This document shows positions 10,951 to 22,844 of a stretch of DNA of 64,000 bases, piece after piece (the first letter of the stretch is position 1; each line of letters opens with the position of its first letter). The translations under genes were made by a program, and so were the position numbers. The notes beneath the pieces were generated by a model that worked only from the letters and a program-made list of their open reading frames with translations, made no database searches and had not been told where the DNA came from. Source of the DNA: Delphinapterus leucas (Eukaryota > Chordata > Mammalia > Artiodactyla > Monodontidae); the NCBI RefSeq assembly GCF_002288925.2, contig NW_022098008.1, positions 4,302,462-4,366,461 on the forward strand, given 5' to 3'.

Positions 10951-11061
10951 AGCTCACCCAGACCAGATGTTTTTATCGTAAGCCCTTGGTATCTGTGAAA
11001 AAAAATGAAACAGCACAGTGAGCTGACCATTAAACAGTGGGATTTCAAGAAGCACACTCTT

Positions 11062-11159
11062 TGGTCCGCGGCATGTGGGATCTTCCCGGACCGGGGCACG
11101 AACCCGTGTCCCCTGCATCAGCAGGCAGACTCTCAACCACTGCGCCACCAGGGAAGCCC
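11062..11159 (-). mobile_element. CHR SINE, head only, with diverged TSD
   Basis: Only about the first 98 bp of a CHR SINE is present (antisense), from the 'gggaagccc' head through the B-box region to 'ccgcggcatg'. The body and A-tail are absent. The flanks AAGAAGCACACTCTT (11047-11061) and AAGGAGCATAGTCTT (11160-11174) match at 12 of 15 positions and look like an aged target-site duplication. The 3' part was probably never copied. Confidence 0.85.
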
Positions 11160-11174
11160 AAGGAGCATAGTCTT

Positions 11175-11570
11175 GAAAAGGATGTTTTGAATATTATTAT
11201 ACATTTCTTACTTCAAGGAGCTACATTTACCTGAGAGAAGATGAATTGTTAATTGTTTCGGAAAATAACAGTAAGGGTATTTGAATTTGTTTGGCCAAAT
11301 TCACTCCCATTCCAAATATTTTTTTGTAATTTTTTTTTCCCCCTAATGCTATTTATCTAAAGCTTGTGCTCTATCCTCCTGCTACTCTCTGAGGAAACTC
11401 TGGGATGATAAACAAGGTGTTCATTCTATCATAATGACACCACTGATCAAGATTATTTTTTTTCTCATTCTCTTAATGACTCTGGGTCTGGGTCTCTCCA
11501 ATACCTTGGTCTGATTCTCGGACACAGCTGTCCGGAAAACCCCATGGAGAACAACCCCTCATGAGCTTTT
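11175..11570. other. Unassigned AT-rich spacer
   Basis: I see nothing I can name in this spacer. It includes T-rich runs near 11318-11340. Confidence 0.4.
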
Positions 11571-11909
11571 TTTTTTTTTTAATAAAATTATTTATTTTAT
11601 TTATTTATTTTTGGCTGCTTTGGTTCTTTGTTGCTGTGTGCAGGTTTCTCTAGTTGCAGGGAGTGGGGGCTACTCATTGTGGTGGCTTCTTTTGTTGCAG
11701 AGCACAGGCTTTAGGTGCACAGGCTTCAGTAGTTGCAGCACACGGGCTCAGTAGTTGTGGTTCACAGGCTCTAGAGCACAGGCTCAGTGGTTGTGGCGCA
11801 CAGGTTTCATTGCTCTGCGGCATGTGGGATCTTCCCGGACTAGGGCTCGACTCCGTGTTCCCTGCACTGGCAGGCGGATTCGTAACCACTGCACCACCAG
11901 GGAAGTCTC
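11571..11909 (-). mobile_element. CHR SINE, long (older) form
   Basis: An antisense CHR element opens with a T-rich tail and ends with the head 'ccaccagggaagtctcc'. It has the long body with repeated 'cagtagttg' and 'gctctagagcacaggctcag' units. The flanks share CATGAGCTTT with similar sequence upstream (about 11551-11570 and 11921-11941), an aged target-site duplication with one indel. Confidence 0.92.
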
Positions 11910-12359
11910 CCCCCAACGCCGCCAACCCTGCCATGAGCTTTGATGGAGCCTCAGAGCCCTACTCAATACAGTGACCCATGCAGCTGCTTGGAATTAATCT
12001 CTCTTTTTGGTTCTCTCTCTCTTTATGTATCTGGCCTTGCCATGATCTGAGGGTCCCTTCTGCTACCTTCTTCCATCTCTTTTTTGTTCTGTCTTTCTCT
12101 CTCTCTCCCACTTAGACTTGACAATCATTCCTTTTGCTTTCTCTCTCTTCTTCTAAATCATATTCCGTCTGTTTTTGTATCTCATGCTTTAATGTGCTTA
12201 TGATTCTAACTGCCCGTGTCATTCCACCTCTACATGAATTTGTGAGATAAACAAAACTGTGAATTTTATGCTTCAAATTAGTACTTTTCTTAATTATAAA
12301 ACTTAATTTAGCCAGAGAGGGCACAGAGGCACAGGTACGCTCATAGATTATTGGTGTCA
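11910..12359. other. Pyrimidine-rich unassigned stretch
   Basis: Several CT-rich runs occur at 12000-12150. No gene or named repeat is recognised. Confidence 0.4.
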
Positions 12360-12660
12360 CTCTAAATTGTTATAACTCTGAAAATAAATTTGCCAATATG
12401 CCTCCAGAGCCTAAAGTCATTAATCCTCTTTAACCTGGTAATTGAACTTCTGAAAATGTACCCTTTAAAACTAATCTGAAACTCAAGCATAAAATCACAT
12501 ACAAAGATATTTGTGATGGCATCATCCTTAATTACCCCAAGTGGAAAAGAATGGAAACATCCCGTGATAGTAAAATAGTTTTAAAAATGGAAGTAAATAC
12601 AACAAAATATTATTGTACAATGAGAAGAATATTAGTGTAAAGCTGGGTGAGTGTTAAGAT
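12360..12660 (+). mobile_element. Old LINE-1 fragment (tentative)
   Basis: The order 'aacttctgaaaatgtaccct', 'aaagatatttgtgatggcat', 'agtggaaaagaatggaaaca' and 'gaagtaaatacaacaaaat' resembles the late-ORF2 part of ancient L1M elements. Divergence is high. Confidence 0.45.
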
Positions 12661-12761
12661 GGAAAATTTGCATGAGGACTGGCAGAGAATTTGAGGTCAG
12701 GATAGAAATAGATTGAGAGGTGGGACTCAGGACAGGTTTGAGTGACACGGGCAGATGTAAT

Positions 12762-13258
12762 TGTGGGTGTTCTGGTTGAGTTCTGGGTAACAAATGACCC
12801 CAAGCTTCGTGGGGTAAGACAGCAATCATTTTATTATGTTCACAAATCCTGTCGGTCAGGAAATTCTATAGAGCACAGGAGGGAGGTCCGAGGTCTCATT
12901 TGGAAAGACTTGAATGACTGGGCAGGCCAGAGGCTGGGGACTGGAACCATCTGGATGCTTCCTCACTCAGACATCTGTTGCCTGGGCTGGGATGGCTTGA
13001 AGGCCAGGCTCACCTGGGACTGTTGAGTGGGGCACCCACACGTGGCCTCTCCCCACCAGCTTGGGCTTCTCACTGCATGGGGCTGGGTTCAGGAGACCAC
13101 GTGGAGGCAGCACAGCTTTTATGACCTTGCTTCAGAAGACGCAGGGTCACTTCCACCATTCTGCTTGACTGAAGCAATCACAAGCCTGCTCTCACTTAAG
13201 GGGAGGGGACACAGACTCAGTCCCTTAACTGGAGGAGTGTCAAAGAAGTTGTGACCTT
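12762..13258 (-). mobile_element. ERVL/MaLR-type LTR, diverged
   Basis: Antisense LTR landmarks are 'gggtaacaaatgaccccaag', the 'cattttattatgttcacaaa' polyadenylation region (AATAAA on - at 12830-12835), 'tcaggaaattctatagagca', 'cacgtggcctctccccacca', 'ttttatgaccttgcttcaga' and 'ggaggagtgtcaaagaagtt'. Their order matches a common old mammalian LTR family whose exact name I am not certain of. Confidence 0.7.
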
Positions 13259-14185
13259 TCTTCTTTTGCCTACAAGGACCTAAGCACCAAGGCATAAGTG
13301 GATGGAGATGACACTGCTAAGAGTGTCCATGGTCAAAGAATTTAGAAATTGATAATGCAACTAAAGACCCTCCCTCTGCCTACAGCAGACTTGTTCAGCC
13401 TCCAGAGAAGCCAGAACATTTGATGCAGAGGGGCTTTCGGATCTTGTTTCCAGGAGAGCTAAGTAATAAGAGGGGTAGTAGTCCATGTTGGATAGTAAAA
13501 AACATTTCTATTTAAAGGTGGCAGGAATTACAACAAATTCTTGATTTCTATGTTCACTTGTAGAAACTTTATTTTCTCTTTTATTAACCTTTGAAAATTT
13601 GTAAGCAGAAATTAAAATCCATGCCACGAGTCCTGAGATAAATTGGTTTATTATCAGATGCTCATTATATACAGTTCTAGAAAGTTTCCAGGAAATAGAT
13701 GTGAGTACATTATAGACTGGGTTTGTTCATACCCACCTGAGGAGTCCAGGAAAAAGAACACACAGGATCAGAGTCAATCTATATGGTTGAAAGAAATACT
13801 CCTCTCTTTCTCTCCCTCTCTCTTTTTTGCTTTCTTAAATTTGACAGTAAATTTTATATAGTTATAAAAATGTAATTCATTCAATAATCACGCTGAATGA
13901 TTATATCCAAATCTCCCGACTCAATGATCTCCCATTCTGTTTTCTTGTGTCTCTCCAATGGCAAGTACTATCATATCCTGTCTTGGATTATAGTTACTTA
14001 TACATTAATCTAACCCATACTAGATTATATTCTAGTATATTTTATGCATTTAGCATGTGGCCCAAATATATATTTTTAATTTAGTTAAATGGCTCTTTTC
14101 CTGCCTTATTTTTGGGTATGCACAAAAATTAGCAGTGAAAGTTTTCAACCCCTTTTGTATTTCCTTATACGTTTGGGGCATCAAC
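13259..14185. other. Unassigned AT-rich sequence
   Basis: No coding region or repeat that I can name. Confidence 0.4.
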
Positions 14186-14400
14186 TACAGTTGACCTTTG
14201 AACAACGAAGGGGTTAGGGGCATTGACCCCCAGGGCAATAGAAAATTCATGTGTAACTTTGCAGTTGGCCCTTTGTATATGCAGTTCTGCACCTGCAGGT
14301 TCAACCAACCATGGATTGTTTAGTACTATAGAATGTATTTACTGAAAAAAAATACATGTATAAATTCAAATACATGTTGTTCTATACTTATTTATTCCAT
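14186..14400 (+). mobile_element. Tigger-type (TcMar) non-autonomous DNA transposon fragment
   Basis: The start 'acagttgacctttgaacaac' and the following 'ggttaggggcattgaccccc' match the terminal part of a common mammalian Tigger-class element (ACAGTTGACCCTTGAACAAC...). A second such signature, 'cagttggccctttgtatat' with 'ttcaaccaaccatggat', follows at about 14262. The far terminus is not seen, so it is a fragment or a composite. Confidence 0.7.
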
Positions 14401-14664
14401 CTGCAATATAAAAAGTCTAAATTCATGATCATTCATAACTTTTATCTTTTAATTATGTTTTTAACAATTTTTAACATGAATGGACAGAATAGTTTACTGT
14501 TCTTTAGGGAGTATTTATTGTGTTCTCTGAGAGCAACGCTATGAATATTACTGCATCGTCCACGTTTTTACCTGATGCCCTGGTCACCAGGTGCTGACTG
14601 TCTTCCTAGCAGCTATGGGAAAATTGAATAGGAACAGAAGCTCAGTAGGAAGCTGTGGATTATG

Positions 14665-14800
14665 TGGTCAAATCTTGTTACATTCTAAAATGCTGTTTTC
14701 TTACCTGAAAAATGGGATTTATGATACCTGTCTTACCTACATCATGAGGTTGTTTAAGAACAAGTGAATAAATAATGAACGTATAGGGTAATTGTCATTG
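14665..14800 (+). mobile_element. MIR SINE fragment
   Basis: The stretch 'ttcttacctgaaaaatggga' and 'gatacctgtcttacctacat', then 'catgaggttgtttaagaac', gives the MIR 3' core order. Confidence 0.65.
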
Positions 14801-15985
14801 TACACATACTTCAATGAGAGAAGTGGCAAATACACAACACCGGCACTGCTGCTCTCCCCACCCCAAGCCTCAGGTTGGTACCACTCATTGTAGTAGGACC
14901 CTTTGTCATTGACCTTGATTCAGCATCAGGATCTTTCTCAACACAGTGCTGACAGATTAAATTTGGCACCTGAGATAAATTTGTGTTAGGGAGTGTGGTT
15001 TCTGAGTGAGAAGAAATACTCACTGGGCACAGGGCTTGCAGCTTTTCCATGTCTGTGAGCACATCTCTGCTCATTCCTACAGAGGTGGCTCCCCACCCCA
15101 CTTCTTCACCTCTTTGCCCTCCCTAGCAGGCTGCTTGGGGGACCAGTGACCAGGCGTGGGGCTGTGCACTGGTCAACCCTGATCACCTCCTCCATTCAAA
15201 CGCATCACTGACCCTCACTCTCCAGGCTGGATCTCAAGAGAAAATGCATAATAAATCTCCCATTTCTTTCCACTGAAGACTGAGTTGCTTGATTACATTT
15301 CCCTGCTCTGTCATCTGGCTTTCTTAAATAAAGTTTTTTTTTTTTTTTCTGAGAACACATTATTAAGTTTAAGGTTAGGTTGTACATGTTCCAAATACCT
15401 CATTCTGCCCCAACCACTACTTGAAACTTATAATTAAGTAACCTGGGATGCTTTAATGAGAGGTGGACAATATCTAAGAACACAATATGATGAATCCTGA
15501 GAGAGATTTCCCAGTTTCATAAAAAGTAACTCTTTAGGCCCTTCCTGAAACCAAAGGAGGCAGGAAAAGAAAAAAAGAAAAAAGAAAACTTTGTTAAGGA
15601 GATGACTTTAAAGAATGTAATGCAAGCACTGCACCATTTGACTTCATATCTGTGGGTACTGCCCAGTGAAATGTGTCTTTCTAGGCATCTGCCCTGCTGA
15701 TGGGCTATGGAGGATATAAAAGAACCCATGTGAAATGCTTTAAAAGTTAAGAAGAGACTTGCATTTCTAGTATTGGAAGATGAGATAATGCAGAGCAAAT
15801 TTTCCACCAAGAATAACAGGAAAAACTGAACACACTGTAAAGAGAAAATGCCCATCTGTTTATAGCCATTGCAGAGCTCCTGAGACAGCAAGGATTTGAG
15901 GTCCAGGATGCCGGATGGAAGGAGAGGCACTGAAGAAACCCTGAGGGAGGTGTCACTTTCCTCTCAAGGCCCTTGTACTGGCTAA
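14801..15985. other. Unassigned sequence
   Basis: A 137-codon frame on - (15517-15930) is rich in F, S and L, because it is the complement of purine-rich DNA. It has no domain. The right part may already belong to the L1/HAL1 remnant that follows. Confidence 0.4.
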
Positions 15986-16640
15986 AAGTCTGAGTATCTG
16001 CAGAGCTTTCAGCAAAAATTGGATCTCAGAGCCCAACACAAAGGAGAAGGCCTTCAGCTGGGAATCCTGCAGGGTCACACTTAAGAATAAGGGTGAAACA
16101 GAAACAGGTGAAGTCTCACAAAGAATGAAGCCTAGAGCCCCCTCGCCCCCCGACTGCCTGTCTCAAGGGAGAATAAGCCTTCCCTGAAGAATGATAGCAC
16201 AAACCAGTGCCTCACAGGAGCTCTAATTTCTCATGCCTAAAGTTCTAAATGCACATTAAAACAACAGGGGTGAAAACAAATAAGGACAGACCAAAGACAA
16301 ATAGAAAAAACTAGAAACCAAACCACAGAAGATGCAGATTTTGGAATGATCAGACACAGACTTTAAAATAACTGTGATTAATATGTTCAATAATTAAAAG
16401 CCAAGTTAGGAATTTCACCAAAGAACTAAGGAACAGTTGAAAGAAAACATCTAGATTGAATCATAGAAAGAATAAATGATGAAAAACATGGCAAAGAAAG
16501 AAGAGACTGAGCGACATTTCTAGAATTGGTGAGAAAACAAGAATGAACCAGGGGCAATCCTGAAAGAGATAATGGCTGAGAATTTTCCAAACACAATGGA
16601 AGATGTCAATTCACAGATATAAGAAACTCATTGGTAATTA
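15986..16640 (+). mobile_element. Ancient L1/HAL1-type LINE fragment
   Basis: Purine-rich sequence with 'aataactgtgattaatatgt', 'aatgaaccaggggcaatcct' and 'gagaattttccaaacacaat', then 'gatgtcaattcacagatat', follows the ORF1-region order of ancient L1/HAL1 elements on the + strand. The reading frames are destroyed. Confidence 0.6.
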
Positions 16641-16861
16641 TCACTTTGTGATATTCATCAAACCATACATGTCTGAATTCTGATTTTCCTGTGTTTAGGA
16701 CATACCTTAATTAAATTTAAAACACTTGGAAAAACAAAGAACTAATGCTGAGTAATAAAAACAGTGCCATTCAACGTGGCATTAATGGTATAATGGCACA
16801 GAAAACTCAGAGAAGACATAGGTATATATAATGCTAAATTCTGTATTAAGTACTGAGTGAA

Positions 16862-17000
16862 TTCAGTGGTGGAAAGATCAATGTTTTTCAAGTTAGCTAG
16901 ACCTGGATTTCAATCCCAAATCATCGCCTCACTAGCTCAGTGATCTTGGGCAAGTTACTCAATTCCTTTTCTTAAGGAGTTACACTTCACAGGGTGGTGT
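16862..17000 (+). mobile_element. MIR SINE fragment
   Basis: The diagnostic MIR 5' and core order is clear: 'agctagacctggatttcaat', 'cactagctcagtgatcttgg' and 'gcaagttactcaattcct'. Confidence 0.85.
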
Positions 17001-17219
17001 CACTAACACAGTAGCTGCCTTGCTCCTTTATTTCTGCATCTTATGCGCTTGGTGACACCGTAGTCCCCCTTCACCTGGGCAGAAGATTGAGTTTGGACAA
17101 AAACACAATTGTCCAAATGCTTCTATCCTTAAACCCATGAGCACTGACCTCCAGTGGCTCTGAAAGCTGCCTGGCCTTCATACTATGCTCCCTGATCACC
17201 ATTTATACCTTCCCCTGTC

Positions 17220-18000
17220 TCTTGAATACACACCACCTCTTCCTCCATCCTCGACATTAACTGATACCTTTGTTTCTTTAGTTTCATGGAGAAAACAGGG
17301 ATGATCAGAAAAGAACTGCTCCAAGCTCCAGCTGTCTCTTCAACTGCCTTCTGCCAGCTGTGCCCATGCCTCTGTCTCCCTCCTGTGTTCGGCATGAACG
17401 TATGCCCTAAATCCAATCTCGTCTCAGACCCTTTCTCCTTCATGATCAATGTCTCCCCAGCTGGGTCCTTCCACCAGCAAGTGAATGTGCTATTCTTTCC
17501 AACAGTTAAGAAACGACCTTCCTTTTAGTCCACTGGTCCCTCCAGGAGGTGCCCCAGTGTTTTCTCTTCAAATGACTCAATCAGGCTTTTGTCCCCACCT
17601 CTCCAGTGGTCTCTGGTCAAGGTCACAGGTGACGACCCCAGGGCTACATGCAGGGGTTAATTCTGGGCATCCCTCTCACCTGGCCCTCATGCTGCAGGTG
17701 CTCCCAGCTGACCACAGCCTCCTTCCGCAAGGCTGCCTTCACTCAGCTTCTGGAACACACAGCTGGCTCTCCTCCTGAATCCAGGAAGTGGACTTTGCAG
17801 AACTTACTTTTTCTTCTGATCTCTAAGACTTGGTATGTCTCAGGTTCTATCCTTGACTTCTTCCTTCTCTAGCTACACTTGCATCTATTGGTGGTAAATA
17901 TACATTCACTCTTCGTTCCCAATTTACATCTCCAGCCATGGCCAATATCCTGAACTGCAGACTTTCATATCTAACTAGCTATGCAGTGTCTTGTGAGTCT
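17220..18000 (+). mobile_element. L2 LINE fragment (tentative)
   Basis: Pyrimidine-rich sequence such as 'tccttccgcaaggctgcctt', 'caggttctatccttgacttc' and 'caatttacatctccagccat' follows the order of the L2 reverse-transcriptase region. Divergence is large and frames are lost. Confidence 0.5.
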
Positions 18001-18604
18001 TTTGCCCTCCTGGGAAAGACAAGGAGCCCACAGATGAGGGGAGGAGACAGACAGAAGGACAAATATTTAGAGCTGACTGTGCAGGGTGTGCTGGGTTCTG
18101 GAGGCCCAGAGGCAGCTGCCCTGTCAGGCTGGGTTGGGGTGGGGTGGAGGGGAGAGAAACCTTCCTGCAGATTGGCCTTGAACTTGGTCTTGACTGGTGA
18201 CAATTAACAAGGAAAGAAAGCAGAAAAGAATGCTAGTGTCCTACCCCCGGCGCAAAGGGAAGAAAAAAAGAAAAGTAAATGTCCCAAATGAAACATGCCA
18301 CTCTGGGCCATGGTCTCCAAGCTGTCCTGCTTTGCTGACATAAATTTTGGGTGTTGAGCAAGACAGGGGAGAGGGCCAGCAGGAAGGGCCCAGGTTTGGG
18401 AGAACTGTACAAACCAGGCTCAGAGGCTTGGGCTTTCTGCCGTGTCTGTTGAGTCAGTGGAGGCCCAGCAGGAAGGCAGTGAGTAGATCTCTGTCTGGAG
18501 AGATCCCTCTGGTGGAGACACAGAGATAAATGATGGACCAGAAAGAGAGGAGGCCAGGGACCCAGAACCTGTGAAAGAGAGAGCGAGGTCCAGAAATAGG
18601 TACA
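18001..18604. other. Unassigned G-rich sequence
   Basis: No gene or named repeat. A G-rich motif at 18131-18152 is listed separately. Confidence 0.4.
18131..18152 (+). other. Putative G-quadruplex motif
   Basis: Four G runs of three, four, four and four bases are separated by loops of two, one and four bases on the + strand. This fits the standard quadruplex pattern; function is unknown. Confidence 0.7.
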
Positions 18605-18905
18605 GGATCGGCCCTAATGCATTGCCTGATGAGGAGAGAGAGGCAGGGACAGAGAGACACACTGGAGGACTCCATGTGGTGACGGGAAGAGGTCACCAGG
18701 ATGCAGCTGCAAGCCAAGGAATGCCAGGCACGGGTCGGCAACCCCAGAAACTAGGGGGAGGAATCGCATTCTTCCCTGGAACCTCTGGGGACCTGCTGAC
18801 TCTTTGGTTTCAGACTTCTGGTCTCCAGAGCTGTGAGAGAAGACAATTCTGTTGATTAAGCCACCGAGTTTGTGACACTGTGTTACTGCAGGCCTAGGGA
18901 ACTGG
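18605..18905 (+). mobile_element. MLT1-type MaLR LTR, 3' part
   Basis: The order 'ggccctaatgcattgcctga', 'gctgcaagccaaggaatgcc', 'acttctggtctccagagctg', 'gattaagccaccgagtttgt' and 'gcctagggaactggcacgcc' is that of the 3' part of an MLT1 LTR in sense orientation. The 5' part is missing or unrecognisable. Confidence 0.85.
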
Positions 18906-19387
18906 CACGCCACGCTCTGAAGAGGCAAAGGAGACACGTACAAGATAGAAGGGGCGGGGCGCAGAACAGGGAAGACTTACGTACAGTGGGAGGAGGCTTG
19001 GTGCAGCTCAGGCAGAGCAGGAAGGGCCAGGAGAGAGGGAGGGGATGCAGCGAAGGGGAGGGATGGCCGGGGCAGCCTGAAACGCCGGGCAGAAATTCCA
19101 CATTCTCAGCTAAAAACCTTTGACTATCTATTGAAAGACATCCCAGGCCTTTGAAAATGCAGGTTAGATGATAAAAGAGAGTTTTCTCTAAGCCTGATCA
19201 AGAATAAAATGAATACATCCCACTCAAAGGATGAACAGAACTCACGGAAGGAAACGGTGTCTGTCAGTTAGTGGGGTAAACTGAGGCCAGCACTGTTTAA
19301 TCTACCTCAGGAATTTCTGCCCTTCACAATTTCAGAGGACACTTGAGTGTGATGCCAATTCCGACCCCTGAACTCCAACACACAACC
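18906..19387. other. Unassigned sequence
   Basis: G-rich at 18940-19080, otherwise unremarkable. Confidence 0.4.
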
Positions 19388-19600
19388 TTGGGACCCCAAG
19401 TCTGTACTATTGTTTCTTTTGATTGTTCCTCCCTTGTCCCAGAATCCCCTCCCTTCTCTAATTAGCAATTGTTTGGACCTGCCCTTTGGAACTCAAGGAA
19501 GGTCATGGAGGCTGGATGAAGCTTATTTCCTGTAATAAAGAAATGGGAGGACACAGAAAGACTTTTGTGCCCAGGAGCCCCACAGGGTCCTGCTTGGTTT
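19388..19600 (-). mobile_element. ERV LTR fragment, same family as at 22845-23688
   Basis: About 200 bp is clearly similar to the right half of the block at 22845-23688. Shared words are 'actattgtttcttttga', 'tgttcctcccttgtc', 'gacacagaaagacttttgtg' and 'ggtcctgct'. By comparison with the other copy this is the U3 end of an antisense LTR. R and U5 are not present. It is intact across the place where the other copy carries an L1 insertion, so it shows the empty-site state of the family. Confidence 0.7.
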
Positions 19601-19689
19601 AAAATGCTCAGCATTTATGGATTCCTGGCAAGGTTCTGGGTTTTTGGGCTCCATTCTCCAGACTAAGGGACCTGGTCTTGGATTCCCAG

Positions 19690-20115
19690 GACTGCTGCAA
19701 CAAAGCACCACAAACTGGATGGTTTAGAACAACAGAGATTTATTCCTTCACAGCTGTGGGAGCCGGAAGTCTGAGATCAAGGTGTCAGCAGGGCCTCCCT
19801 CCCTCCCTCTGAAGACTCCAGGGAAGGACACTTCTTTGCCTCTTCCTCTTGTGGCGGTTGCCATGGGTCCATGGCAGTTCTTGGCTTGCAGACACATCAC
19901 TCCAGTCTCTGGCCCTGTCGTCACATGGCCTTCGTCCGGGTGTGTCTCTATTTTCTTTTTATTGGGACAACAGTCATTGGGTTAGAACCCAGCCTAATCC
20001 ACAATGACTTCATCTTAACTAATTACATCTGCAGAGGCCCTTTTTTTCATATAAAGTCACATTAAGAGATTCAAGGTAGACTCGAGTCTTGAGGAGACAC
20101 TTTCCTAGCCAGTCC
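19690..20115 (-). mobile_element. MLT1-type MaLR LTR
   Basis: Near-complete antisense MLT1: 'ggactgctgcaacaaagcac', 'agaacaacagagatttattc', 'ctgagatcaaggtgtcagca', 'tcttggcttgcagacacatc', 'acatctgcagaggccctttt'. No internal sequence or partner LTR adjoins it. Confidence 0.9.
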
Positions 20116-21659
20116 AGACCTTGTAAATACTTTTCTTCTCAATCTCAGGTCCCAAGCTCTAATGCCCCTCAGCTGTGTTCATCTCACTTGACTGACTCAT
20201 TATTTTTATAATGAAGACTTCCTTACGCTATTAATAGGTTTTATGGTACGAGTCATTTGAGAATAGTAGAACAACTAAAGAGAGGGCAAAGTTATGTCTG
20301 CCCTCATACAAGCCAGTTTTTAAAAAAATAAAGAGTAACTTGGAAAGATGATTTTTTTCCCTCACCTAGTTGGCTGAAAAAATCATATTAGAAATCCAGA
20401 GGTAATGTATGTTTTCTATACATTGTCTTCTATAAAGTCATGAGACCCAAATAATTTAAGAACTCAAATGTTTTTCCTTAGCAACATCACCATACAAGTC
20501 ATCTCTCTCCACTGCTTGGTATGAAAAATAATGCTGCTCCTGTCTGCTCTAGCCTGGGAAGGAGTTATTCCCTGGATATTTGCCTTCTCAGCTTTCTCCC
20601 TTGGCAAGCATAGAGGTTGATGTGTTTCTGATTGTTTTTTAAGCATCATTATCCACTTGTTTCAACTCTCCATTGTTGTTGTGTGGAAGATAGTGCCAGG
20701 TGGCATGCAACTTCTCCTTTAATCGTGAGTGTGAAGCCTTTTCAGACATTAAGTAAATCTACACTTACAGCCTCCTCAGACACATTGGGCTCTGCTATTC
20801 TATGCAACATTTTGTGTCCTTACATTTTATTCATTGTCTTGACTTCTCATGTTTATGTTATAAAATCAAATTTGCCTCTTAGTAGCCTAAGACTCGGTGG
20901 TCTTGATCTCAGTACTACTCCAGCATCGCCACCTTCCAGGGGCTTGTGTTGTGTGATGGTTTCTGAGTCACAGTGGACTTATGCTTTTTATTTTTGTTTT
21001 TTCTGATTCAGAAAGACCGACCTATTCAAGTGTTTGATTGTGAAATTAAGAACATATAGATTGCTTTCCAAGAGAGTTCTTTTTTTGAAGGAATGTAAGT
21101 TTAGGGTGCACACATCTGCTATCTGCAAAAGGCCTTGAGGATACATCTTTTCAATAAAGGTATTGTCTTTTTTTTGCTTTGATTAAAAACAGCAGCATTC
21201 CCTGCTGCCAAATAAGTCACCTGGGTTTCATCTCACTATAAATAAGTGGAACAGGCAAGCATCACAATGAGCTTCACTCAAAACAGCAAGGCAAAAGCAT
21301 CTCAAAAATGCTCCCTGAGGCCACGAGTCATTGCACTTTCAAGCTCACAGGCAGCCAGTTTCTTAATATCTTTATTTTCAGCCATCTGGTCACACCATCT
21401 CCTGGGACTGGAGTCCTCCTGCTCTGTGTCCACTGAACTCAAAGACATGCATCCTGGCTTGTCTGTGGTGTATCTGGCTCACGCAGTACTCAGTTGGATA
21501 TTGACGTGTATCCCTGCCATTTTCATATGGTCAGGGGGAGAGAACACACCATTTTACCAGTGCCTTTGTGATGGGCACAGTTAGGTGCATTTAGATCCAC
21601 AGGTCTGGAGTGGAGCATTCAGGAGTGTAGGAGGTGGGATAAAAAGAAGACAGAAGCAG
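20116..21659. other. Unique sequence, no gene recognised
   Basis: Frames of 124 and 112 codons on + (20632-21006, 21246-21584) show no known domain. The part at 21050-21250 is AT-rich and repeat-free. Confidence 0.4.
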
Positions 21660-21860
21660 TCTACTAGCTCCAGAATGATGTTGATCGTGGTGTTGGTGGT
21701 GATGAGGACAATGATAATGGTGGTGATACCTATCATTTATAGAGAACACTCTATTTCAATCACCTACCTCTAATTTCATCTAACTTAAGCCTAAAGCCCT
21801 GGGATGTAGTTCCTATTATTAGCCTGATTTGGTCAACTTGGAAACTCTCCTTAATGGAGT
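21660..21860 (-). mobile_element. MIR or L2 3'-end fragment
   Basis: 'gtggtgatacctatcattta', then 'cctattattagcctgattt', follows the antisense MIR/L2 3' pattern (GATGATGATA...ATTTATTGAG...ACTATTATTAT). Confidence 0.5.
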
Positions 21861-22844
21861 CTTACTTCTCTTGTTTGGGGTAATTCTTTTGGAAAAGCTA
21901 TGCTATGGATTCTCAGAAGGGCCTTCCCATGAACCTATCCTCACACGTGTGATATTGAAGTCAGGGTGTCATCCGTCACATGACCCTGTGAGGTGTAGAG
22001 GTTGAGATTGAAGATAAAAATGTTTAGAGGAGGGTGCGAGCAGATGAAAAGGGCTTAATATACCAGCCTTTGCCAGGAATATCATAGTGTTTTATGCCAT
22101 CCGAGACTAGATGGGCTCTCCCAGAGTTAATGGTGAGGATGTGGACTGCTGTAGGAGTCATTGCTGCTGCTGATTCTAATGTTACCTGAACTGGACAGAA
22201 CTTCTCCTGACAGACCACAGAGAGATGTCCAAGCTCAGGCTACTGACTCTCCAGAAGATACCAGCAGAACCAGCTTTACATACTTGTTCTGAGAAGCCTG
22301 GAGCTACAAGATGTACTGGGATTCCTTATGCTTTCTCTCTGAAGACCCCTCAATCACTCAAGATCTCAGAAATGCCTAGTCTGCGGCAACTTCTCAGGGA
22401 GAGTTTGACCCACCTGATTCTTTACCAGATCTTTGTTTTCTGTGGTTCATTCACTCCCAACCCCAGTGGGAGTTATGACTATACAATCATCTACATTTTA
22501 TTTAAAATCTATATGAAAAAGGCCATGGAATTGTAATGTTTCATGCTTACTTTACAGAATAATAAGATAATCTATATTTTATCTACTAGATCTTTGCTAA
22601 AATGCCACAAAAATGACCTAGTTTAATGGCTGCATTGAGTCTAAACTGTAGGTGTTTTGATTTCAAATTCCATGTACTTTTGTCTCACATATATCCATAT
22701 CATAGTTCAAGATGACCTTTCTCTGGCAGAGGTCAAGAGAAAGAGTCCAACTTTATGAGGGACCTGGGATCCTCTTACCAGGCTCTGGTCTCTGGGCCAA
22801 AAGACACACCTGCTCTGCAACCTACAAGGTTTTGAAGCTGAATC
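21861..22844. other. Unassigned sequence
   Basis: No gene or repeat that I can name. Confidence 0.4.

Noticed and set aside
15517..15930. 137-codon - strand frame rich in F and S
   Set aside because: It is the complement of purine-rich, LINE-like DNA; low-complexity parts explain the absence of stops.
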